NCBI GenBank assembly: GCA_036362985.1
Contig: JAYGXS010000003.1
Span: 88,765,976-88,829,975, forward strand
Direction of reading: 5' to 3'
DNA from: Ligula intestinalis
Taxonomy: Eukaryota > Platyhelminthes > Cestoda > Diphyllobothriidea > Diphyllobothriidae
Length of the DNA: 64,000 nt
Below, one piece after another: positions 11,475 to 21,560 of the stretch. The notes beneath the pieces were generated by a model. That model made no database searches and was not told the origin of the DNA. It worked only from the letters and a program-made list of their open reading frames with translations. Made by a program: the position numbers and the translations under genes. The number at the start of each line of letters is the position of its first letter. Within the stretch, counting starts at the first letter, position 1.

Positions 11475-13200
11475 CTATGTCAGCCTCGCAGCTTGCGTTT
11501 GACTTATCTCCGTAGCTTCGTCTTCTTTGGCTTCAGTAGGTGTTGGATTTCCGCGTGCAGTCGGCCAAGGGAGGCCGATGGCTTGAACCAGCGCCTTTTG
11601 ACAGCATAGAATGGGTTTTGCTAGCCGGATTGCCACTGCTTCTGCTGTGGCTAACACCCGTTTGCGCAGGCCTTTGGAGAAGTGCGTTGGCGTGCGGTAT
11701 TTGACCCGAAAGGCTTCACTCGCGTCCACTTGGTGGTTTGTATCAATTAGGTGGGCGAGGATTGAGCTTGAGGTCGGTCTATTCTCCCCTCTGCTGAGCC
11801 AAGCTGGTATGTGCTCGCGCATTCTCGTCTCCAGGCGTCGCATTGTTCGACCAATATAGCCCGCTCCTCAGGACCAGGTAAACGAATAGATGCACATAGA
11901 TGTGGCCTGAAACGGTAGTCTGTGCTTACCTCCCATTCGTAGAAGGGGAGAGTTAGTGAAGAGAACCCGCAAGTTTGCAGCCGGGAAGACATTCATAACC
12001 GCTGTCCTCAGATCTTTTTTTTCCGCCGTTGCAATTGCGACCTTTGGGGCACGTTCCTTGATGTTCTAAAGGATGAACCGTTCCGGATAACCGTTTTCTT
12101 GGAGTGTGTCCTTTAGTTGCTGCAATTCTACTTCCACAATTTCAGGAGAGCAGATACAGCGTATCCTGGCTGCCATTCCCTGGACTAAGTTCCGTTTGAT
12201 GTTAAGGGGGACGAAACTGCGAAAATTAACGTATTGCCCAGTCCAGGTTTTCTTTCTAAATAGTCGGCGTTGTATCCAGCCATCTTCTTGTCTGTGTAAG
12301 AGGACGTCTAGGAAAGCGAGTTCCTTGTTCGCCTCTGTTTCCACTCTAAATGTGAGTGCTGTGTGGGTGGTATAAAATTTTTGGACAAGATTATCGATAT
12401 CAGCAGTCTTCTTTGTCAGGCAAAAGATGTCGTCCACATATCGACCATAGAATTTAAGGTCATTGCTAGTGTCTTTGAGCTTCGTTTCCTTGATCTTGCC
12501 CATGAAGACATTTGCCAGGAATAGTCCAAGTGGTGAGCCCATGGCCACTCCGTCAATTTGCCTGTTAAGCCGGCCATTACAGATAAACTGTACATTTTGT
12601 GTACAGCATGTCAGTAGATCTTTCAGCCTCTCCACTGTCATCCCTATATGGTAGTGTGTTTCCCGCATGAAGTCACATAGATATTCTATGGTTTTCACTA
12701 CCGGGACGTTGGTGAACAGTGAGGATACATCTAATGACAGCATCATCGTTTCGCCAATATTAGTCTCCTTGACAGCCTCCACGAATTTAAACGTGTCTTT
12801 CAGGCTTCTTGGGTACAAGCGGCTCTGAAGTGGTTTTAACTTTTCGGCAAGCCATTTTGCCACGGCGTGGTACGGTGAGTTTCTCATGTCCAAGATCGGA
12901 CGGAATGGCACACCTTGTTTATGCATTTTCGGGAGGCCATACATTCTTGGTATTGTAGTACCAACCGGCCTTAGTTCCTCCAGCTCCTTGTCTGATAAAC
13001 GTCCTTCTTTGTGCAGCTCTTTAAGTAACTTTGTCAGTTTGTCTTTAACAGCTTCAGTCCTGTCCTTGTCTTTATCGGAGTGTGGAAATGTTGTGCGATT
13101 TGATAATATTTCTTCAAGTTTTGGCACATAATCTTTCTTGTCCATCAACCCAACCCCTGATCCCTTGTCCGGTCTTTTAATTAATATATTTTCAATGACC
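11475..13200 (-). pseudogene. PLE reverse transcriptase plus GIY-YIG endonuclease, two stops
   Basis: One frame of about 575 codons. RT motifs in order: IKRPDKGSGVGLMDKKDY (near 13150, upstream of the first Met), YGLPKMHKQGVPFRPILD, LSLDVSSLFTNVP, IDGVAMGSPLG, FYGRYVDDIF (catalytic Asp pair, about 12430) and AFLDVLLHR. RT ends at TAG 12066-12068. The same frame continues through NIKERAPKVA and FPAANLRVLFTNSPLL to CIYSFTWS, TGA at 11868-11870, then GAGYIGRT, RRLETRMREHIPAWLSRGE, ILAHLIDTNH and YRTPTHFSKGLRKRVL. The Trp and the TGA sit where related copies have Cys of the CxC pair. The 57-base deletion is in frame. Everything between stops is open, so decay is recent. It cannot make a full protein as it stands. 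Confidence 0.92.
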
Positions 13201-14501
13201 TTAAATTCTATGGTAGATATGTGGACGACATCTTTTGCCTGACAAAGAAGACTGCTGATATCGATAATCTAGTCCAAAAATTTTATACCACCCACACAGC
13301 ACTCACATTTACAGTGAAAAACAGAGGCGAACGAGGAACTCGCTTTCCTAGACGTCCTCTTACACAGACAAGAAGATGGCTGGATACAACGCCGACTATT
13401 TAGAAAGAAAACCTGGACTGGGCAATACGTTAATTTGCGCAGTTTCGTCCCCCTTAACGTCAAACGGAACTTAGTCTAAGGAATGGCAGCCAGAATACGC
13501 CGTATCTGCTCTCCTGAAATAGTGGAAGTAGAACTGCAGCAACTAAAGAACACACTCCAAGAAAACGGTTATCCGGAACGGTTCATCCTTCGGAACATCA
13601 AGTAACGTGCCCCAAAGGTCGCAATTGCAACGGCGGAAAAGAAAGATCTGTTTATAAGACTGCCGTTTATTGGAGACGCAACGAGTGAACTAGTTAGAAG
13701 GCACCTGAGGACAGCGAATATGAATGCCTTCCCGGCTGCAAACTTGCGGGTTCTCTTCACTAACTCTCCCCTTCTACGAATGGGAGGTAAGCACAGACTA
13801 CCGTTTCAGGCCACATCTATGTGCATCTATTCGTTTACCTGGTCCTGAGGAGCGGGCTATATTGGTCGAACAACGCGACGCCTGGAGACGAGAATGCGCG
13901 AGCACATACCAGCTTGGCTCAGCAGAGGGGAGAATAGACCGACCTCAAGCTCAATCCTCGCCCACCTAATTGATACAAACCACCAAGTGGACGCGAGTGA
14001 AGCCTTTCGGGTCAAATACCGCACGCCAACGCACTTCTCCAAAGGTCTGCGCAAACGGGTGTTAGCCACAGCAGAAGCCGTGGCAATCCGGCTAGCAAAA
14101 CCCATTCTATGTTGTCAAAAGGCGCTGGTTCAAGCCATCGGCCTCCCTTGGCCAACTGCACGCGAAAATCCAACACCTACTGAAGCCAAAGAAGACGAAG
14201 CTACGGAGATAAGTCAAACGCAAGCTGCGAGGCTGACATAGAGAACTTAATCCGCGGACGGCGAGAACATCCCCCCTGTCTCATCTGGGCATGGCAACCA
14301 GCGTCCTACCCGCGCAGGCACCCGCGTTCAGGAGACGAGGGAAAACTCAGCTGCTTAATTACCCTCACCCTTTTTCTCCCCCTCCCCCCTTCCCTAACCT
14401 GACGATTATATAATCGCTGTAATTAATTGACCAATTTTATTTCCAATGTCATATAGTGGCCTGACGATGAATGACCGAAAACGATCTTTTGCCAACACGA
14501 C
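13193..14501 (+). mobile_element. PLE copy C (right arm of palindrome)
   Basis: Begins at the YVDD box of RT (GRYVDDIFCLTKKT; here read as MVDMWTT in the wrong frame or VDDIF in the right one) and runs to the 3' end. An extra base near 13316 (GTGAAAAACAG against GTGGAAACAG in copy B) breaks the frame. A TAA replaces the codon after NIK at about 13603. The endonuclease carries the same TGA (13846-13848) as copy B, then GAGYIGRTTRRLETRMREH and the intact C-terminus to TAG/TGA near 14240. It keeps the linker segment LFIRLPFIGDATSELVRR that copy B has lost. Confidence 0.92.
14457..14494 (+). ncRNA. hammerhead-like motif, 3' end of PLE copy C
   Basis: Layout of a type I hammerhead ribozyme. Stem I: TGGC 14457-14460 pairs with GCCA 14491-14494. 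Core CTGACGA 14461-14467 (position 7 is free in hammerheads, so C is allowed). Stem II region TGAATGACC is weak. GAAA is 14477-14480. Stem III word ACGATCTT 14481-14488 is self-complementary at three of four pairs. TT 14489-14490 gives the cleavage site. The PLE hammerhead association is established; activity of this copy is not, since stem II is poor. Confidence 0.55.
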
Positions 14502-14559
14502 TTTTCAAATGATTAATTTTTATTGGACTACACTATTTAACCCTGTCCATCTGTACAGT

Positions 14560-14640
14560 TTTAGGAAGAAGTAGCGGTCACGGGAACAAGAGGTTTATTG
14601 TCCGGACGTTTCGGATTCCCTCGGGAATCCTTAATCATTG
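14560..14640 (-). repeat. solo PLE terminus with fossil hammerhead
   Basis: Minus strand: core word ATGATTA (two changes from CTGATGA), perfect 7-bp stem II (14613-14619 with 14624-14630, loop CGAG), GAAA 14612-14609, then CGTC and GGACAATAAACC. The downstream flank matches the terminus at 35.05 kb (CTTGTTCC, GTGAYYGCT, CTTCTT, CTAAAAC). No PLE coding sequence is attached, so it is a stand-alone terminus. Confidence 0.6.
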
Positions 14641-14669
14641 GTAACAGAAGAACAATGTGGGACATGCAC

Positions 14670-14765
14670 TGTTTTAATTACCCTGCAAATGTTCTGGCCT
14701 GATGATTTTCTGAAAACGTATGTTTGCCCACGTGACTTCTTAAAGAAAATTAACGTTGCCTGGAG
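14670..14765 (+). ncRNA. PLE 3' end with hammerhead-like motif (family 2)
   Basis: CTGCAAATGTTCTGGC precedes CTGATGA at 14699-14705. GAAA is at 14712-14715, then ACGTATGT (14716-14723), which pairs with itself in a dimer (A-U, C-G, G.U, U-A), then TT and GCC. Stem I is GGC/GCC, 3 bp. Stem II is only TTTTCT and does not pair. The same flanks occur at 30.2 kb (CTGCAAATGTTTGGT and GACTTCT), so this is a PLE family terminus, here without its coding region. Confidence 0.5.
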
Positions 14766-15237
14766 GATGCCGATTTGTTGCAGTTATTTTTTTCAAGACA
14801 TTGTACTATCCAAACAATGGTTTTTCTTTTCTTCGTTTATACAGCTGAATGGAGTTCGGAATACATTAAATACTTACTATGATCATGTTCCCGGGTGCCC
14901 TTATTGATGAGGCCAAAAAACGCTTAATCGTTTAAGAATTTTAACGGTTCTCTGTTAACTCCAAAAATAGTTTTCCCGATTTTTTTATATTCGTCACAAA
15001 TGTTATATGAAAAGTAAAATAAAAAAGTTCGGAAGATGAATTGGCAAACATAGGTTTTTTACGATAAATGCTCATCTGTCCTTTACATTTGTATGTTATT
15101 TAAGTAAATAAACAATGCGAATTGGTAAAAATAAAAGTACGGTTGTCAGGTGAGGGAGAAGGGAGAATCGGGTCAAAATCTGTTCAGCATTAGAAGGAGT
15201 GGTAGGCCACCGAGGTGATACACTGCTGGCTGTTGGA

Positions 15238-15760
15238 TTAGTAGCTTTGGTCAATAGTAACTGCGGCACCGCACCGAGGTTCTTTTTGGGCGCATTGGAC
15301 CGGTTGGTGTAACGTGATGGCGGCCGCTTCTGCCATAGCGAACCGGCGCTCTCCCATATGTTTTGAATAGCTTGAGGGTACCTTGTAAATTACACTTTGG
15401 CATCCACGCGATAGTCTGAGTCTACTAAGGGCGCTAGAATGGAACTGTTTATACCCTTTAGTTGGCCCTTTCTTAACCATGCTAGAATATGTTCTCGTAC
15501 TCTTACGCTGGCTCGCGCGACCAATATATCCTGCCCCACTGGAGCAGGTCATTGAATATCTGCATATATACGTGATATGGGCTAGCAGTTTGCCTTTGAT
15601 CTCTCTGCATAGGCTAGGAGTAGTCGAGAACAGTACATGGGCGTTGGCTACTGGGAAGATGGTTGCCACTACTTGACTCAGGTGCCTCCTTAGAAGTTTG
15701 CTTGGCCCGTCCCGTTGAGATGGGACCCTGATTAATATTCATTTCTTTTCTGCTGTTAAC
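15238..15760 (-). mobile_element. PLE fragment D: linker and GIY-YIG endonuclease
   Basis: Minus strand reads SKLLRRHLSQVVATIFPVANAHV, matching the linker of copy C (SELVRRHLRT..FPAANLRV), then YSMTCSSGAGYIGRAS and a C-terminus with VIYKVPSSYSKHMGERRF and AEAAAITLHQP. The GAGYIGR core is intact, with the second Cys of the CxC pair changed to Ser. The open frame of 143 codons (15238-15669) covers most of it. More diverged than copies B and C, so older. Fourth member of the alternating array. Confidence 0.8.
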
Positions 15761-15769
15761 AATGAGGGT

Positions 15770-16650
15770 TTTGGCGGCCTTTCAGCCTTGATCTTAGCGA
15801 TAAATCAACAGCGATACTCATTTTGTCGAGACACCGTTTTAACAATCTTTAGCTCTTCTTTGATGCTATCAGTCCAGCAGATCCTCTCAACCTATTGCAT
15901 CAAGCATCGTACTTAATTATCTTTGAAGTTAAACACTACAACTAGTTTATTCACTCAGTTAACACAACAATATATAATAAAGGTCCGACGAGAATTTATC
16001 GAAAACAAACGTATTTTCGCCAATTCATTTTCCAAAAATGTATTGCTTTTAAATATAATGCAAGGGTAGTTCTAAATTGGAGATGAACATAATATAGGTC
16101 ACGGCGCATGTTCCATTTAAGCAAAGCGCATAACCGAATCTACTGAAGGCAAACCCATATGGCTGAGAGCCTTTAATTGGATTGCCATTGCTTGTCTACT
16201 TACAAACCAGCGACCTACTGCGCCGATTCGTGTGGCAAAAAAAATCGGATGAATTTCACTAATTTTTTTCATAAAACAAGGTAGTGGAAAATAACTAACG
16301 CAATTTTCTTATCCTTGTAAGTGTAACAGGACACGCGACATTATATGCACATGACATTTGCGAAGCAGGCGACAAATGGTTGCAAAAATCAGGTCAAAAT
16401 AGCCTAAAATAGCCCTTATTTCTGGCTTTATTCGGACTTTATTGTCTTAACATACTCTGTGGTTGCTGAATGAATACAGTTTAACTCCATCTGCCATGGA
16501 GCGTTCCAACATGAGAGGTTTTGCAAGTCTGCGTTGATTTCATCAAAGCAACTACTGCTTGCGCCTTTTAACTCCCTATTTGTCACATCAAAATCTCGAG
16601 AATTATAAATTATGTTAACAAGTGTTCAGTCAGGACAATATAGACCGTCA
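15770..16650. other. intergenic, no gene seen
   Basis: No recognisable coding sequence. The right part may be the 3' untranslated region of the CR1-like relic that follows on the minus strand. Confidence 0.45.
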
Positions 16651-16654
16651 CATA

Positions 16655-17960
16655 GCACAGTGGTGTTTCAAGGTTAATTTGTCACATAGTGCAAGTTGTG
16701 CTGTTGCATGTGCATATCAAGTCGATGTTTGAATGTTTTCACAGATTGGCATATAAAAATCGCCTCCGGTAAGTTATTCCATGCGTCCAAGACCCAGTTA
16801 GAGAAAAAATACTTCGTTACATCCGATCGTCCTTGGGGATCATACAGTCACACCTTCGAGCTCAGTCCAAGCCAAGTACGATACAAAAGGTTTGTATCAA
16901 ATCTCCGCGTTACTGCCTATAACACAGACGATAGAGATTAAGGTTATTTAGACTGATCTCCTATGGTAGTGCACCTTGAAATCTTACGTATGCTGTAAAC
17001 CGCCGCTGCACGGTTTCCAGTGTGTTATAATGCTGCCGTAGGAACGGTCCGCAGGCTTGAAGCACGTATTCAAGATGTGGCCTCATGAAGGTACTGAATA
17101 ATTTCAAGAAACAGTCTTCATCAAAAACTGTGAATGCCCGCTTGATGGCGTGCAACACTGAAGTTGCAGCTTTAGCCGCCTTAAGACATTGTGAGAAAGG
17201 TTTGATGTTGTCTGTCATCCAGATGCCAATATCTTTCTGTATTTCTGTTTTTTGGAGTCAAATTCCGTTTAGATAGGAGAATCACGCATCAGGGGCGGGA
17301 TTTAGATTTCTCAAATGAAGCAGAGAGCATTTGTTCGAAGTAAAGGACGGCTGCCATCAGTGTGACCAATCGTTTAATCGACAAACAATTTCCTTGAAGC
17401 CATTTTCATTTGCAGCACTGTTAATGACTTTCCATATGTTTACATACTCTGCAAACATGGCTCACTCATAGTCAAAATCTTGTACACAATCACTAATGAA
17501 CAAGAAAAAAGGGGTTAGTCCGAGAACTGAACTTTGAGGGACTTCGCTCTCGATGACTGTCGGCCTTAATCCTTATCATACTGCGCATACGGTTTCAATT
17601 TGTGCAAGAGACGTTTGTGTGGAACACTGTTGAAGGCCTTTCAGAAGTCAATGCAGGCTGCATTGAAGAATTCTTTGGCATGAGTTGCCCTTGTCCAACT
17701 TTGAATCGTATAAAGCAAGTTTTTATTGCATGACCTACTCCACCAAAAGCAATATCGCGTAAATGGACGAAAGCTTGTAGGCTTCATAATGTTTAATCAA
17801 TCCCTTTTTGAAGATCTTCTCCATTACCTTGTGGTTTATTCAGGTGAGACTTACGGGATGTAGTTGTTCGCAAGTGCACAACTACCGCTTTTGTAATGCG
17901 GCTTAACATGGGCTGTTTTCCAACCTGGGAGTATCGATTGGTTTTGAAATATTTCTAAGA
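16655..17960 (-). mobile_element. CR1/jockey-like non-LTR retrotransposon relic
   Basis: Minus-strand RT pieces in the expected order across several frames: WKTAHVKPHYKSGSCALANNY and KVMEKIFKKGLIKHY (about 17930-17790), a stop next to KAFNSVPHKRLLHKLKPY (about 17640), VPQSSVLGLTPFFLFISDC (about 17540), FAEYVNIW where FADD is expected (about 17440), DNIKPFSQCLKAAKAATSVL to RPHLEYVLQACGPFLRQHYNTLETVQRR (17218-16980) and YDPQGRSDVTKYFFSN, LDAWNNLPEAI (about 16830-16760). This is the C-terminal half of a CR1-type RT. The second catalytic Asp is lost and several stops are present, so it is dead. Confidence 0.85.
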
Positions 17961-20900
17961 ATGATAACATTTACTGTTGTGGTCTTGAATGAATAAATTA
18001 TTGCATTCTTCAATGTAATAATGATGACAATTTTTAATGCAGCATGATCCACATCTTTTGCAACGTCGTAAGATAACAATGTGACTTCTTCCATAAACCG
18101 TTGCTAAAAACGTACTTTTCCCTTAAATAGGATGTACATAGCGCGTAATTTTTAAAATTTGAATTCAGGTGTAGCAGTCGGTAGGTTTCAAATTTATTCG
18201 GCAATGAAGAATTTTTTTAAAACCAAAAGGTAGACTACCAAACGAGTTCAAGAAAGGATTTTTTATGCATTTTGTCCGTAAAAAATATAGAGTATACAAA
18301 GACAAGAAACATCAGTTATAAAAATGCATACTACCTAAGAAGCCAATTTGTACAGTTCAAACCGCATCTTGTTACGTACTCTTACTGCGTATTTGTAGCT
18401 TATGAAGTTTGACAATTAAGAAGACGCCAGTGAATTATCCATCACAATGTCTTCAGAGTCAATTTAAAGGAGGTATAATCTGAGGGCCCGTTCAATACGG
18501 AACCTTGCATTTGAAAAAGTGATATTGGTAGAAAGATAGTTCGATCATTCATCATAAAGCTTTAGAATGACATGGAGAATAACATAGAGCGTTACGCGGG
18601 TACTAATGTAGGATTCTTATTCACTCATTGTGAAAGGAAACCAATTAGTTATTTCATCGATCCCTCGCCTAATGCGTGCTGGAGTCAGCATGTTGAGGAC
18701 GAGATGACTAATTGCCTCCCTCCACCCCCCTACCAAAAGAAATATATAAGCACTGTAAATTAGTGCCTGTTTTACACGCTATGTAATCTTCCTTGTCACT
18801 TTAAAGCCTCATGATGAAGGCACGAAATAAAACTTTTTAACGTTATGATATTCCTCTCGTAAAAGAAAAAGTGGGAATTTTGTCGAGTCCCATTTTATCT
18901 TATCAACGGATGTAATATTTAATCAAGTCTTATCCGAGTTTTTCTTCATTCACCTGTATCTCCGTTAAATACATAAGGTCGAAAGTTATATGAATGGTCC
19001 AAAAAGTCCATGCAGTTTTGGCTCGCACTTGAGTCTATGTTTGATTCTGCAGACCTTCGCAGAATTTATCCTTCAACTGCCTCGCCATGCCAAGGTAAAA
19101 ACGGCCGGACGAGGGCAACTTCCTATGGTAAAGCTAAACAGACCACCTACGGGAGCCACACAAAAACTTTGCGTGTTTCTGGCTACATCCAAGGAGGATT
19201 GAGATGGAATCTGCGTAGGAAAGCCGTAAAGAATCAGCTCTTACGGCCTATGGCATTATTTTGTTGAGCTGAGGGAATAAATAGGGAAATATTATATGTA
19301 GACGGCAAGTTGTTCGGTGACCGTTCGGTAGGCTATAGAAGCAGTGCATTCAGGATAAGAAGTCTTATTAATTAATTATTTAAGTGCAGCAGTCAAGCAC
19401 TCAAGCCGTCGCTGCGTCAAATGACTGATGTCACTGTCCAGTCTCATTATGCTAGCTATCCCTACGCAGTACTATTTCTAATTGAAGGCATGTGACATAA
19501 TTAAGGGTAACATTATCTGCTGTTCAGTGCGAATCGAAGCGTAATCTCTTACAAAATATGCCTAGCCTTCAAAATTGAAACTGACGCAGTACATTTTAAA
19601 AACCATACTGATGTCTGCTTCCACGGAATTTTAGTACCTGGGAACCTCCAGTAAAGCTTGGTTTCTGTTTCGCACTTAAAATGGCATGCTGCTGTAAATC
19701 TGTAAGAATGGCAGAATATAAGAGGCTTTTACCGATATCTGACGTTTCTATTGATAGGTTGGCACAATTCACTGTGATGTTGTGCCACAGTCAGTATATA
19801 ATAAGAACTTGGATTGTTTACTGATGTACGAGGATTATTTGTAGGACTCTCTGGCCTCTGAACATTGCTTGACGATGTCCTTAGTCAAAAGGTCACATAT
19901 ACCGAAAACCAATCTCAATAAGCGGCTTCATTTGAGATACCAATTACGCATGCAAATCACAGACCTAGCGTCTGAGGTCTGATATATAACCCGCATTTGA
20001 GACCTTATGAAGTTGCATTAAGAATGAACAATCACGTGGCAAAAAGCGGTGAATCAAGACCGAATGTACCTTTGCTTGCTTCCCCATGTTCCTGTGCTGT
20101 AGAACAGTCGAGCTGACTGCTGCAAAGATCTGTAGGCAATAGTCTTTTTATAAGCTATGCTAATAGAGCCTGTTACTCGTTTGCCCACTGTTTGAGTTCA
20201 GCTAAGTGTGAAGTTCCTGATAAGGCTAAAATGATCGTATACGCAAGCCACAGGCAACCTGCGTGTTTGTCTGGCAACCTCTATACAGGTCTTTCATTTA
20301 ACCTGAATGAGTGAGAGGCGAACTATTGTAGCCTTAAAAATGCGCTATTACGGCCTGGGGGTTTAATTTGTGTAGAACTGAGACATATCACTGTCAGAAA
20401 ACCTGCTTTACTATGAAGTTTTCTTGGTCGTGATAGATTCCTTCGGAATATAAAGAGTTGAATTAAAGGTGGATGCTCCTTCTTTTCTCTATGCAATTTT
20501 CCTGTGCACAGTCAGAATAAAGCTGCCTGTGGCTGCAGCGGTTCTTTCAGTATTCGTATCTGCCAATCGTGGTCTGGAAGATATGTAGATCCCCATATCA
20601 GTAAAGTGATAAGGAATTTTTTGAAAAAAAAAGCCTCAACCATGTCGTGTTGTGTCAAATTAATTTAGAGCCACCTTTTATGTTAATAAACAAAAGAGTT
20701 TTTCATTTCACTACGGACTTTTATAAGTTACTCATACAGAACAAGTGGCGTGTTTGACCAGAGTTTTCGTTTGAGTAAGTGATGCTGATTACGACATTGG
20801 GTATTGTTAGTTAGTGAACCATCCGCGCAATGAAAGTTCGGGATGATCTATTCACTTTCAACCACGGGGGGAGCAGCCGTTCAGCCGCATTTTAGGCAAT

Positions 20901-21480
20901 TATTAGCCTAACTTGATGGCCGTTAGCAGCGGTAAAGCTATTTCTTTATGAAAAAAGCTCTAACCTTTGTTCGTCTGTATCAGAAGTTTGCATATATTTC
21001 TTCATTATTTAGACCAAAAGCCTTTGTTTGAATCAGCTATGTAGCTAAGTAAGCCAACATTGTCAAAATGATGCTAGGTTAGATCTTAGTTATTGGACAG
21101 GTTACCTGGAAAAATAACAGAAAGTTATGCAAGCACCACGTGTGGGGAAAAACACATTCGTAAGAATTCGTGAAGACAACGTTAAAGATCAGCCGCCCTA
21201 AGCTCAAATTTTGCACTGCTGAGTCGAATAAGCTGCTCCCCTTTAACTGTCATGGTAAACCCAAATAAGCAAACTTTGAAGCTGGAAATATGTGTCATAA
21301 TTTTGGCACGCATATCGCATGCATATCGATCTCGCATACCTCGCATATCGATCTCCCAGATGCCTTTATTGCGTTGCGCTAGCACTAGCAAGGCTCAAGG
21401 TCACTCTTGACGGAGCGAACAGTGGCAACTTAAGGTCACTCGCAGCAGAGTTGATTCAATCACGCAGTGAGTTGTACGTT
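17960..21480. other. intergenic with one diverged repeat pair
   Basis: No gene recognised. A pair of similar stretches at about 19170-19290 and 20250-20400 shares TGCGTGTTT, CTGGC, TTACGGCCT and RRCTGAG in the same order. This may be a two-copy old repeat; identity is low. Confidence 0.35.
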
Positions 21481-21485
21481 TTCAT

Positions 21486-21560
21486 TCCTTGACAATGGTC
21501 ACGAGTGAGAGTCCGAAACGTCGGTCAAATAAAAATATTGGACCCAGGGAATGGTCGTCC
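21486..21560 (+). ncRNA. fossil hammerhead of a PLE terminus (family 3)
   Basis: TTGAC 21489-21493 and GTCAA 21524-21528 form stem I around GAGTCC, GAAA (21515-21518) and CGTC. The central core CTGATGA has been lost to a deletion, so stem II is damaged. The tail CAAATAAAAATATTGGACCC is typical of these termini, with an AATAAA word. No PLE coding sequence adjoins. Confidence 0.45.

Larger units (their letters stand above)
11215..13200 (-). mobile_element. PLE copy B (5' truncated, left arm and loop of palindrome)
   Basis: It covers RT from the DKG motif through the YVDD box, linker, GIY-YIG domain, G-rich (C-rich on its own strand) 3' untranslated region and terminal hammerhead motif. The 5' end is cut at the junction with copy C. 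It is the most complete PLE coding region in the window; its reading frame is described in the separate pseudogene entry. Confidence 0.92.
11215..14501. repeat. large inverted repeat formed by two PLE copies
   Basis: The left arm (11215-12463) and right arm (13193-14501) are reverse complements, very close by eye, separated by about 730 bp found only in the left copy. The main difference is 57 bases present at 13651-13707 and absent from the left arm near 12010. The arms run from mid-RT to the PLE 3' end, so RT faces RT at the centre and 3' ends face out. The word CAATGACC at 13193-13200 is shared by both copies at the central junction. A transcript across this region could fold into a long hairpin. 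Confidence 0.93.

Noticed and set aside
13193..13200. Twin priming (5' inversion) as the origin of the PLE palindrome
   Set aside because: Twin priming gives adjacent inverted parts of one element, but here both copies include the same region through the 3' end, so a single-element inversion cannot explain it.
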